DNA of 64,000 nucleotides from the NCBI GenBank assembly GCA_017744935.1, contig JAGIAI010000004.1:62001-126000 (forward strand), written 5' to 3'. The translations under genes and the position numbers were made by a program. Of this stretch, positions 25,994 to 33,268 are shown piece after piece (position 1 is the first letter of the stretch; each line of letters begins with the position of its first letter). The DNA comes from Variovorax sp. (GTDB taxonomy: Bacteria > Pseudomonadota > Gammaproteobacteria > Burkholderiales > Burkholderiaceae_C). The notes under the pieces were generated by a model. It had not been told where the DNA came from and searched no databases. It worked only from the letters and a program-made list of their open reading frames with translations.

Positions 25994-26746
25994 TCAACCC
26001 TGGTGCCATGCCGGGCGACCGCGCAGGCTCACCGGTGGCAGGGGATAGGGCTTTCCGTGCTGCTCGACATAGGCGCTCATGTCGTAGTGCGCGCCCGGGA
26101 AGCCGATCAGCTTCCAGCCCGCCATGTCGACGTTGCCGCCGTAGACCGGATCGGACCAGAAGCCCTCCAGCGTGTTCTGCCAGAGGAGCTTGAAGAAGCC
26201 CTTGGCGTCGACACTGCCGAGGTCGAGCTTGCCGTCTTCCATGCGATGCAGCCAACTCTCCTGGTCGGACGTGTTCAGCTTCGCAAAAACCACCTTCGCT
26301 TCGCGGTTGGTGGCCGCGTCGATCCCTCGCGCCGCGGCACGGTACATCGCTGCAGGACCCATGCGCGTCTGCCAGCCTTGCGTGGGCTCGCCCTTGGACC
26401 AGGGGCCCTGCATGTACCAGCGCTCGCCGCGTCCATAGTCGCCGGCGAGCTGGCGGTCGATGAACAGCGGTACGCCCGCCTGCAACGCACCGGGCCCGAG
26501 GTCGTCGTCGGGAATCAGCCGCGCGACCGCGGCTTCGATGAATGCGGCCTCCGCGGGGTTGAAGAAGGTGTAGCCGGAGCCGCGCTCGCGTTCGGGCCTG
26601 ATCGCCTGCTCCGGCGGCGTGGCACGGCCTTCGCTCCAGGGCATGCCTTCGCGGATGACGGCCGCATCGCCCGCGGCTGCAATCGGGAGCACCGCACCCA
26701 CCGTGAGCAGCCTCCGGCGCGTCATCGTGTCTCTCGTGCGGGTCAT
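25994..26746 (-). CDS. Gluconate 2-dehydrogenase subunit 3-like protein
   Basis: A 250-residue small subunit that accompanies GMC-type dehydrogenases. The N-terminus MTRTRDTMTRRRLLTVGAVL is a Tat-like signal, which would export the folded flavoprotein complex. FFNPAEAAFIEAAVARLIPDDDLGPGA is the family signature and GGNVDMAGWKLIGFPGAHYD the conserved C-terminal segment, both read in part. A GAGGAT site precedes the ATG at 26746. It is the first gene of the three-gene dehydrogenase operon. Confidence 0.9.
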   Translation of the reverse strand: MTRTRDTMTRRRLLTVGAVLPIAAAGDAAVIREGMPWSEGRATPPEQAIRPERERGSGYTFFNPAEAAFIEAAVARLIPDDDLGPGALQAGVPLFIDRQLAGDYGRGERWYMQGPWSKGEPTQGWQTRMGPAAMYRAAARGIDAATNREAKVVFAKLNTSDQESWLHRMEDGKLDLGSVDAKGFFKLLWQNTLEGFWSDPVYGGNVDMAGWKLIGFPGAHYDMSAYVEQHGKPYPLPPVSLRGRPAWHQG

Positions 26747-26887
26747 CGTTGCATCCTCTTGATGTGTTGTCGTGCATTCGGTCCGTGATGTCTCTGTCGT
26801 CGGATCGACCCGCAAGCATGGTCGCGCGCCCCCACGTCGCTTGCGTAGGACGGTGGCCCAACGTGGGGCCGGCTGCACTTGATGGCG

Positions 26888-27514
26888 CTATCGGCGCCCC
26901 TCCGGCGTCCGTGCCCTGATGCCCTCGTGCTGCGTAACGGACAGGCTGTTGCGCGCCCACACGGTCAGAAGGAAATCGGCGTCCTCGTAGCGCGCGATCC
27001 GGGAGAGCGCAAGGCTTCCGAGAATCTCGTGCACGCGTTCTGCCGAGAGCGTTCGCCCCTCGAATGCTGGTCGCCAATCGCAGGCGACCAGCGTGCCGTT
27101 GGGATCCAGTGTTTCGCCGCAATGTCGGGCGACAGCCGTCATCTCTTCTTCATCCAGGAAGTAGCCGACTTCGCTGATCACGATCAGGTCGAACCCGCCT
27201 GGCGATCGCGGCCAATCCTGTGGCAGCACCTGTCGCTCGAACCGCACGTGCGCGAAATCGCGATTGCGTTCTGCCGCCATGCAAAGGGCTTGCGACGAGA
27301 AGTCGCTGGCGACCAGTTCGTCGCATCGGGCTGCGAGTGCGTTCGTGAGCTCGCCGATGCCGCATGCGGGTTCGAAGGCGCGGGCATACCGGGGATTGGG
27401 TAGCGTGGCGAGAAGAATCGCGCGCTTGCGCGCCTCGTACCAGCGGGTTTTCAGTTGGTAGGGGTCGTCCTGCTTCTCGTAGAGCTGTTCGAAGCGGTCC
27501 TGTCGCGTGTCCAT
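26888..27514 (-). CDS. NodS-like SAM-dependent methyltransferase
   Basis: A 208-residue class I methyltransferase. The segment DDPYQLKTRWYEARKR followed by LPNPRYARAFEPACGIGELT matches NodS, which N-methylates the glucosamine end of chitin-oligosaccharide Nod factors. Motif I is FEPACGIGELT and the acidic residue is in LVASDFSSQAL. The start at 27514 lies 8 bp after the upstream gene. It is the last of a four-gene set with GT2 and PIG-L deacetylase genes. A rhizobial Nod role is not implied; the target is unknown. Confidence 0.85.
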   Translation of the reverse strand: MDTRQDRFEQLYEKQDDPYQLKTRWYEARKRAILLATLPNPRYARAFEPACGIGELTNALAARCDELVASDFSSQALCMAAERNRDFAHVRFERQVLPQDWPRSPGGFDLIVISEVGYFLDEEEMTAVARHCGETLDPNGTLVACDWRPAFEGRTLSAERVHEILGSLALSRIARYEDADFLLTVWARNSLSVTQHEGIRARTPEGRR

Positions 27515-27522
27515 GCGTTGCC

Positions 27523-28536
27523 TCAAAGCATCCAGGGGTTCGCAGGCAACGGCGTCAGGAGCTTGCCGAGCGCTTCCAGATCGTGCTCGGCGTGACTCTG
27601 ACGCAGATAGATCGGAAGGTCTGCCACCGCGCGCGACAGGCCCGCAACGCGGCACAGCGGACCGGCACCGAGAGCGCGCTCGGCATGCGTCACAACTGCG
27701 CTCGCCGCGTTTTCCACCGAAAGGCGAAGCGTCAGTGCGAGGGCGTGCGCATCGGCTGATGGATGCGCGTCGATCCAGCGGGCGCTTTCGCGGAGCAGCG
27801 CGGCGGATGCGGCAAGCGCCGCCTCGATCGCACCGAGGTGTGCATGGAAGTGGGGATCGCGCGACCCGACGTTGCGCTCCCGAACGGTTCGCGCGATGCC
27901 GGCGGCACCGCCGAACCAGCACGCGGCGATGCCCGCGCCACCGTGCCAGAAGCCGGGCCGGTTCACGTAGTCGCGCGGCGCACCGACTGCCACTGCTTTC
28001 GCTCCGTCGAAAAGCACTTCGACGCTTCCGCTTGCGGCCATGCCGACGGAAGGCCAGCCGTCTCCCGTCACATCGACACCGGCCTGCTGCAATGCCACGG
28101 CGGCGAGCCATGGTCGGCCGTCGTCGGCCCATCCACTGACCAGCGCGTGGGTCACCTCGGCAGCGCCGGAGCACCACGCCTTGCGGCCCGACAGGCTGAC
28201 ATGACTGCCCCCCGCGCCGATGATCTGCAGGCGTGCGTCAGGTGGCTCCGCGCACCATGTGCCCCAGAGACTGCCTTTGGAAGGCGCGGGCCCCTCGAGC
28301 TCTTGAAGGATTGCGAGCGCGTCCGTGTGGCCCTCGAACAGCTTGGCCAGCGAGAGATCGAGCGCCGCGACTTCGGCAAGCATCCGCCAGCGATCCAGCG
28401 TGGCGCCGGATGCGGGCAAGGGCAAGCAGTCGATGCCGGCGTCGACGAGTTGGCGAAGCGTCGGATCGCCATCGCTGCGCCGGGCAAGTTCGTGCAGTGC
28501 GAGCAGAGGATCGCGGTGCGTGTTTGCGTCGGTCAT
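27523..28536 (-). CDS. Divergent acyl-CoA dehydrogenase-fold protein
   Basis: A 337-residue protein with the acyl-CoA dehydrogenase beta domain (GSLWGTWCAEPPDARL, GRKAWCSGAAEVTHALVSG) and helical C-terminal domain. It is about 40-50 residues shorter than usual. The usual C-terminal FAD segment QIHGGxG is not seen; instead the region reads LPIYLRQSHAEHDLEALG, closer to the RD-x-HD ends of flavin monooxygenases with the same fold. It may therefore be an oxidase or monooxygenase rather than a beta-oxidation enzyme. Start overlaps the GT2 stop by 4 bp. Confidence 0.75.
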   Translation of the reverse strand: MTDANTHRDPLLALHELARRSDGDPTLRQLVDAGIDCLPLPASGATLDRWRMLAEVAALDLSLAKLFEGHTDALAILQELEGPAPSKGSLWGTWCAEPPDARLQIIGAGGSHVSLSGRKAWCSGAAEVTHALVSGWADDGRPWLAAVALQQAGVDVTGDGWPSVGMAASGSVEVLFDGAKAVAVGAPRDYVNRPGFWHGGAGIAACWFGGAAGIARTVRERNVGSRDPHFHAHLGAIEAALAASAALLRESARWIDAHPSADAHALALTLRLSVENAASAVVTHAERALGAGPLCRVAGLSRAVADLPIYLRQSHAEHDLEALGKLLTPLPANPWML

Positions 28537-29213
28537 GGCGAAGAGGCTGGGCGGGAGCCGACCGCCTCTGCGAGCGTGCTTCCAAAGCCACCCTTCGCCC
28601 GCACGTCGCGTCGCGCGCTGGTGAGGACGCGGGGCCGCGCACTCCATGCAATATGGGCCCCGGTCGCGGCGAGGTCGTGCACCAGATGCCTGTCTTCGCC
28701 GCAATGCAGATGGCGAAAGCCGCCAGCTCGCCGATACGCCGCTGCCGAAACACCGAGGTTGGCGCCGTGCACATGGCAGTGCCCGTCGGTGTCGCGGTAG
28801 GTCGCATGGAAATGCGACGCCAGCCACGAAGCTGCATCACCGTGGCAGGACCAGTCGTCGATGCTGACGGTCCCGCACACGGCATCCGCTTCGAGCGAAA
28901 GCTGTTCCGCGACCCAGGTGCCCGACACTTCGCTGTCGGCGTCCGTAAAGGAGAGCCAACGTGCGCCCAGGGCCAGAAGTGCGGCCGCGCCCGCGGCGCG
29001 TGCAAAGCCGACGTTGCGTCCGCCAAGGGGCAACGTGCGTGCGCCATGCTGCGCCGCGAGGATGCCGGTCGCATCGTGGCAACTGTCGAGCACCACGAGC
29101 ACTTCTGCGGCCTCGCCCCTCAATCGGTCGTGTCGTGCTGCCTTCATGGCGGCATCGACCGCAGCCGTGATCAGTTGTTCTTCGTTGTGGGCCGGGATGA
29201 CGATGCCGATCAT
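28533..29213 (-). CDS. Small family 2 glycosyltransferase
   Basis: A 226-residue inverting glycosyltransferase with no membrane helix. The N-terminal nucleotide-sugar site is IGIVIPAHNEEQLI with VVLDSCHD, and the metal-binding motif is FTDADSEV. GANLGVSAAAYRRAGGF and the GEDRHL segment (ED catalytic pair) complete the family pattern. It is coupled to the acyl-CoA dehydrogenase-like gene (ATGA overlap). The start at 29213 fits the family and follows a GGAGCGG site. It lies 142 bp after the PIG-L gene. Confidence 0.88.
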   Translation of the reverse strand: MIGIVIPAHNEEQLITAAVDAAMKAARHDRLRGEAAEVLVVLDSCHDATGILAAQHGARTLPLGGRNVGFARAAGAAALLALGARWLSFTDADSEVSGTWVAEQLSLEADAVCGTVSIDDWSCHGDAASWLASHFHATYRDTDGHCHVHGANLGVSAAAYRRAGGFRHLHCGEDRHLVHDLAATGAHIAWSARPRVLTSARRDVRAKGGFGSTLAEAVGSRPASSP

Positions 29214-29355
29214 GTGTCCGCTCCGTTCCTTCAAGTCCGACACAAACTACGGGCCGTCCGGGGCGTCATCTGTCGGCGGCACCCGTCTGGCGAAGTAGGA
29301 AGCGGTGTATGCCGTGCTGACAGTCCGAGGCCCCACAGGCCTGTCAAAGCCGCTG

Positions 29356-30165
29356 TCACGACATGGAGCGCGCCAGGTCCTCCCCGGAAAAGATCACCTC
29401 GAAGGGCCGCGCCGCGCGCTGCAGCATGACGGCGTCGAGCACGGGTCCGGCACCGGTGGAGTGGTCGGGGACGATCTGGCTCTCGTAGGCCTGCATCGCA
29501 AAGCATTTGCGCCGCCTGGCATCGGCGTCGAGCGTCAGTCGGAAGGCGTCGCGCCAAGGCAGGCGGGGATCGCCCGGCCTGGCCCAGTTCCATGCCCAGA
29601 CCGGAACTTCGACAAGGCGCGCGCAGCGCCGCCGTGTCGCGCTCACGCACGCGCGTGCGGTGGCTTCGTGATCCGGGTGTCCGTCGCGGCGCCAGGTGGT
29701 GAACACGATGTCGCGCCGGTCGATGAGCCCGCAGAGTCGTTCGGCGAGTCGCCCGTGCTGCTTTGCAAGTCCGCCGTCGTCCAGCCTGAGCCGCAGCGGC
29801 GGCTCGGTGATACCGAGACAGCGCAGTGCGGCACGGCTCTCCTGGGGCCTCAGCTGCTGAAGACGCCTGGGCGTCCATGCGGAGGAGCCGCGATGACTCG
29901 CGGTGCCATCGGTCACGGCGATCACGCGCACGGGGATGCCCTTGCGCGCGAGTTGCACGAGAAGGCCGCCAATCATCAGGACTTCGTCATCGGGATGGGG
30001 TGCAACGACGACCACGCGTGAATCGTCGGGCACCAGTGCATCGGTGTCCACGAGTCGCAGCCGCGCCAGGCCGCCCCACCCGGTCCAGGTTTCCTCGGAA
30101 GTACCTTCGGGGCGGATGAGGGGCTCGGCCAGGCGGAGCGCTTTCATGCAGACACTCGTGCCCAC
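29356..30165 (-). CDS. PIG-L/LmbE-family deacetylase
   Basis: A 269-residue zinc-dependent N-deacetylase. The metal-binding motif VAPHPDDEVLMIGG (about 54-67) and the second motif GHPDHEA are intact. Family members remove acetyl groups from N-acetylglucosaminyl lipids or conjugates (PIG-L, MshB, BshB). With the adjacent GT2 and methyltransferase, it suggests synthesis of a modified amino-sugar compound. Met7 (30147) is an alternative start. It lies 9 bp after the PRC-barrel gene. Confidence 0.9.
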   Translation of the reverse strand: MGTSVCMKALRLAEPLIRPEGTSEETWTGWGGLARLRLVDTDALVPDDSRVVVVAPHPDDEVLMIGGLLVQLARKGIPVRVIAVTDGTASHRGSSAWTPRRLQQLRPQESRAALRCLGITEPPLRLRLDDGGLAKQHGRLAERLCGLIDRRDIVFTTWRRDGHPDHEATARACVSATRRRCARLVEVPVWAWNWARPGDPRLPWRDAFRLTLDADARRRKCFAMQAYESQIVPDHSTGAGPVLDAVMLQRAARPFEVIFSGEDLARSMS

Positions 30166-30174
30166 GAGCGGGGG

Positions 30175-30519
30175 TCAGAGGCCGTAGTACTTGTCGACGT
30201 TCGAACGGTAGGCGTCGTCGTAGTCGGGCACGGCGTTGTCGGCGTAGCGCGGCGCTCCTTCGAGCTGGGCCTTGTCCAGGGGCACGACGTAGCCGTCCAA
30301 CGCCGTGTCGTACCTGAGCATGCTCCACGGAACGGGGTAGCGGTCGGTGCCAATGCCCAAAAAGCCGCCGAACTCCAGTGCCGCATAGCGCACCTGGCCG
30401 GACAGTTTGTCGATCATCAGATCGTCGATGCTGCCGAGCTTGTCGCCCGAAACGTTGTAGACGTTGGTCCCTTCGACCCGCTCGGAAGAAATGACATCAG
30501 AAGCCATGAGAGTCTCCAC
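30175..30519 (-). CDS. PRC-barrel domain protein
   Basis: A 114-residue protein whose first 80 residues are a PRC-barrel (GTNVYNVSGDKLGSIDDLMI, QVRYAALEFGGFLGIGTDRY, PVPWSMLRYD). The C-terminal tail is acidic and Tyr-rich (DYDDAYRSNVDKYYG). Such stand-alone PRC-barrel proteins are common stress-induced proteins in soil bacteria. Met5 (30507) is an alternative start. It is upstream of the PIG-L gene on the same strand with a 9-bp gap, so it may be the first gene of that unit. Confidence 0.9.
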   Translation of the reverse strand: METLMASDVISSERVEGTNVYNVSGDKLGSIDDLMIDKLSGQVRYAALEFGGFLGIGTDRYPVPWSMLRYDTALDGYVVPLDKAQLEGAPRYADNAVPDYDDAYRSNVDKYYGL

Positions 30520-30612
30520 GCCGGCCTGGCTGGGACTACCGGCTCGACTGCAAAGCCCAGCGATTCATGCTGGTTTGGGCAACGTCGAGTCTGCATAGGT
30601 GTCGTGTCCATC

Positions 30613-30667
30613 CTGATGTAGGCGATTCGCCGACGGCGGTACTTGCCAGCCCGATGTAGGCGATCGC
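30613..30667. repeat. Direct repeat in the PRC-barrel upstream region
   Basis: GATGTAGGCGATTCGC (30615-30630) and GATGTAGGCGATCGC (30653-30667) are near-identical copies 38 bp apart, start to start. The first contains the palindrome GGCGATTCGCC and the second GCGATCGC. They sit between two divergent small genes, where an activator or sigma-factor site would be expected. No other copy was noticed in the window, apart from a loose CTGTAGGC match in the 11340-11366 hairpin. Confidence 0.5.
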
Positions 30668-30724
30668 TGATTGCGCGGCATGCGGCTGAGGTGATCATGA
30701 TCAGACAAGTGACCGGAGACTTCC

Positions 30725-30973
30725 ATGAGCCACCTCACCGTCGACCTCTATCAAAGCGCGACCAACCCCGAAAAATTTCTCGCGCTGCCTGCCGGGACCG
30801 ACCCGACCGAACTCACCGGGCCGATGGTCTTCGATCGGGACTACGGGGAAGTCGTGAGGTACCGCGAGGGATTCGAGTTTGACGCGGAGCAGACCTACGC
30901 CGGCGTCGATGCGGCCAAGATCGCGGCGGACATCCTGACGGTGCGCTGGTCGATGTACAGGCGCGGCCACTGA
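30725..30973 (+). CDS. Small hypothetical protein
   Basis: An 82-residue soluble, acidic protein (LTVDLYQSATNPEKFLALPA at the start; DILTVRWSMYRRGH at the end). GGAG lies upstream of the ATG. It diverges from the PRC-barrel gene across the direct-repeat region and ends 1 bp before the stop of the convergent alkB gene. No family is recognised; the location suggests shared control with the PRC-barrel gene. Confidence 0.65.
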   Translation: MSHLTVDLYQSATNPEKFLALPAGTDPTELTGPMVFDRDYGEVVRYREGFEFDAEQTYAGVDAAKIAADILTVRWSMYRRGH

Positions 30974-30974
30974 C

Positions 30975-32183
30975 TCAAACGCTTGCTTCTACTTCTCCCG
31001 CCCTGGCGTACCTGGCGAAGAGCCTTGCCCGTCGTTGCGGATCCTGGTCGATGTTGACGCGCGCCAGATCGCCGTTGACATGCGGCAGTGCCAGCAGCCG
31101 TGGGTCCATCACGCGGAACCACAGCGCGGGAACATACGAAAGCGGGAACATGCCGAAGTAGCCGCTCGGCAGTTGCGGAAGATCTTCGAAATGCCGCAGC
31201 GACTGGTAGCGGCGCAGTGGGTAGGCGTGGTGGTCCGAATGTCGCTGCAGGTGGAACAGCGCAAGGTTGGTGATCAGGTGGTTGGTGTTCCATGAGTGAT
31301 GCGGCTTCGGCGTTTCGTACTTGCCATTCGGCAGTCGCTCGCGCAGCAGGCCATAGTGCTCGACATAGTTCGCCGATGTGAGCTGCCACCACGCCACCAT
31401 GTTGTGCACGGCCAGGAAGGGCACCATCACCCACCCGAAGGCGATGATCAGCGACACCTGCAATACGGCCGTCACCGCATAGCTCTGGAGCATGGTGTTG
31501 TGCACGCTCCAGACCGACTTCCGCTGTTGCGCGAGGCGCTCGGCTTCCAGTGACCATGCGCGGCGGATGCCGCCCGGCAGTTCCCGAAGCGCGAAGCGAT
31601 AGATGCTCTCGCCCATGCGCGCGCTCGCGTGGTCTTCGGGCGTCGATACCGAGCGATGGTGCCCGCGCCCGTGTTCGACGGTGAAGTGCCCGTAGGCCGG
31701 CACCGCCAGGACGAAGCGCGCCAGCCATTGTTCGACCGCGGTGTTCTTGTGTCCCAGTTCATGCCCCGTGTTGATGCCCAGCCCCGAGTCCGTGCCGGCC
31801 ACGTAAGCGAGGATCAGGACCGCCCACCACGAGAGGTTCTGCGTCCCCACCCACCAGGCGCAACCGATGAGCGCAACGAAGTGGAGCGGCACCGTGAGCC
31901 AGGTGAGCCAGCGGTAGTAGCGCTCTTGTTCGAGCTGCGGCACGACGGCCTCGGGTGGATTGTTCTGGTCCTCGCCGATCAGCAGGTCCAGCAGCGGCAT
32001 CAGGCCGTAGCTGATCAGCAAGGGCAGGCCCAGGGCGATCTGGTAGCCGGTGGCGGCGTGCAATGCGATGCCGGTGAACGGCAACAGCGGGTAGACCACG
32101 GACAGGAGCCACCACCAGCGCTTCCTGTCGCGGTACTCGACGCGCTGGTCGTCGGGACCGACGGAAAGATACAGCTTCGTCAT
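30975..32183 (-). CDS. alkB: Alkane 1-monooxygenase (AlkB-type)
   Basis: A 402-residue membrane di-iron hydroxylase that oxidises the terminal carbon of alkanes with rubredoxin-supplied electrons. All histidine boxes are present: HELGHK, HGRGHHRS and LQRHSDHHAYP, plus the AlkB-specific NYVEHYGLLRE. Six membrane helices are expected. The start MTKLYLSVGPDD at 32183 is typical for length. No rubredoxin or rubredoxin reductase gene is nearby, so these must be encoded elsewhere. An unsaturated fatty acid or another hydrocarbon chain could also be the substrate. Confidence 0.9.
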   Translation of the reverse strand: MTKLYLSVGPDDQRVEYRDRKRWWWLLSVVYPLLPFTGIALHAATGYQIALGLPLLISYGLMPLLDLLIGEDQNNPPEAVVPQLEQERYYRWLTWLTVPLHFVALIGCAWWVGTQNLSWWAVLILAYVAGTDSGLGINTGHELGHKNTAVEQWLARFVLAVPAYGHFTVEHGRGHHRSVSTPEDHASARMGESIYRFALRELPGGIRRAWSLEAERLAQQRKSVWSVHNTMLQSYAVTAVLQVSLIIAFGWVMVPFLAVHNMVAWWQLTSANYVEHYGLLRERLPNGKYETPKPHHSWNTNHLITNLALFHLQRHSDHHAYPLRRYQSLRHFEDLPQLPSGYFGMFPLSYVPALWFRVMDPRLLALPHVNGDLARVNIDQDPQRRARLFARYARAGEVEASV

Positions 32184-32290
32184 GCGGAGGCCCCCGAGAA
32201 ACCTCGACATTCTTCGCCGAAGCGCCCCTTGTGGCAATCCTTCGCCCTGGGAGCTTTCAACGGCCCCTGATTCGATGCGAAATCACCGCA

Positions 32291-33256
32291 TCAATAGGTG
32301 CCGAGGACCACGTTCGTCGGGGTGCCGGAGACGAAGTTTTCGACGTTGTCTATCAATTGATCGGAAAGTGCCTGCTGTGCTTCGTCCGACGCCCATGCCA
32401 CGTGGGGTGTGAGGATCACGTTGTGGCGCGATGCGGCACGCATCAACGGGTTGTCGGGCGATGGCGGCTCACCGTCGACGACGTCGAATCCGGCGCCGCT
32501 GATGAGCCCCGCGTCCAGTGCGCGCACCAGATCGGCTTCGTCGACAAGTCCGCCTCGGGCGGTGTTGACGATCAGCGGGCGACGCTGCATGGCTTCGAAC
32601 TCGGGCATCGCGATCATGCCGCGCGTGTCCTTCGTCAGCGGGGAATGCAGCGTGATGACGTCGCTCGTCTCCAGCACCTCTTGCCAGGGCGTGTAGAGCG
32701 GCCCCAGACCACTCTTGCCCTTGTGGGCGGCGAAGAGCGGAATCATGCCGAAGGCACGCGCGAGTTCTGCGACACGCTGGCCAAGCACGCCTTCTCCGAT
32801 GATGCCCAGCCTCGCGCCCGCGAGGTCGCGGATGGGGTGGTCGAAGAAGCAGAACTGACCGGACTCCTGCCAACGACCGGCGAGCACCGATTCGCGATAG
32901 GCGACGAGATTGCGCCGCAGCGCGAGGATGAGCGCGAACGCGTGCTCGGGCACCGTGTTGACGGCGTAGGAACGGATGTTGACGACCGCTACCCCGCGCG
33001 CCTGACAGGCGGCCTTGTCGACGCAGTCGGTACCGGTGGCCGCCACCGCGACGAGGCGCAATGCGGGCAGGCGTTCCAGCGTGGCCGCAGTGATCGGCAC
33101 CTTGTTGGTGATGGCGATGCTCGCACCCGCCAGTCGCTCGGCGACCTGCTCGGGCGCCGTGAACGCATGCTCTTCGTACTGGTGCTCGAAGTTCGGGCGA
33201 CGCAACCGGATCTGCGGTGCGATGGTCGCGCGGTCCAGGAAGACGATTCTTTCCAT
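32291..33256 (-). CDS. D-2-hydroxyacid dehydrogenase (hydroxypyruvate/glyoxylate reductase-like)
   Basis: A 321-residue NAD(P)-dependent dehydrogenase. The nucleotide motif is LGIIGEGVLGQRVAELA (about 148-164). The catalytic Arg lies in NTARGGLVDEADL, an acidic residue in FDVVDGEPP and His in LTPHVAWAS. Relatives reduce hydroxypyruvate, glyoxylate or 2-oxo acids. It is the last gene of the TRAP-transketolase operon, 12 bp after the transketolase, so it likely handles an oxo acid or ketol product of that pathway. Confidence 0.88.
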   Translation of the reverse strand: MERIVFLDRATIAPQIRLRRPNFEHQYEEHAFTAPEQVAERLAGASIAITNKVPITAATLERLPALRLVAVAATGTDCVDKAACQARGVAVVNIRSYAVNTVPEHAFALILALRRNLVAYRESVLAGRWQESGQFCFFDHPIRDLAGARLGIIGEGVLGQRVAELARAFGMIPLFAAHKGKSGLGPLYTPWQEVLETSDVITLHSPLTKDTRGMIAMPEFEAMQRRPLIVNTARGGLVDEADLVRALDAGLISGAGFDVVDGEPPSPDNPLMRAASRHNVILTPHVAWASDEAQQALSDQLIDNVENFVSGTPTNVVLGTY

Positions 33257-33268
33257 GTGGGTGTCTCT

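Noticed and set aside
24430..26193. A 587-codon plus-strand frame
   Set aside because: Antisense to the GMC dehydrogenase and subunit 3 genes; composition is shadow-like and no family motif is present.
29330..29350. AGGCC/GGCCT inverted repeat between PIG-L and GT2 genes as a terminator
   Set aside because: The stem is 5 bp with no T run and the genes appear to form one functional set.
26888..30165. Assignment as true nodulation genes
   Set aside because: Only the NodS-like methyltransferase resembles nod genes; NodA, NodC and nod boxes are absent.
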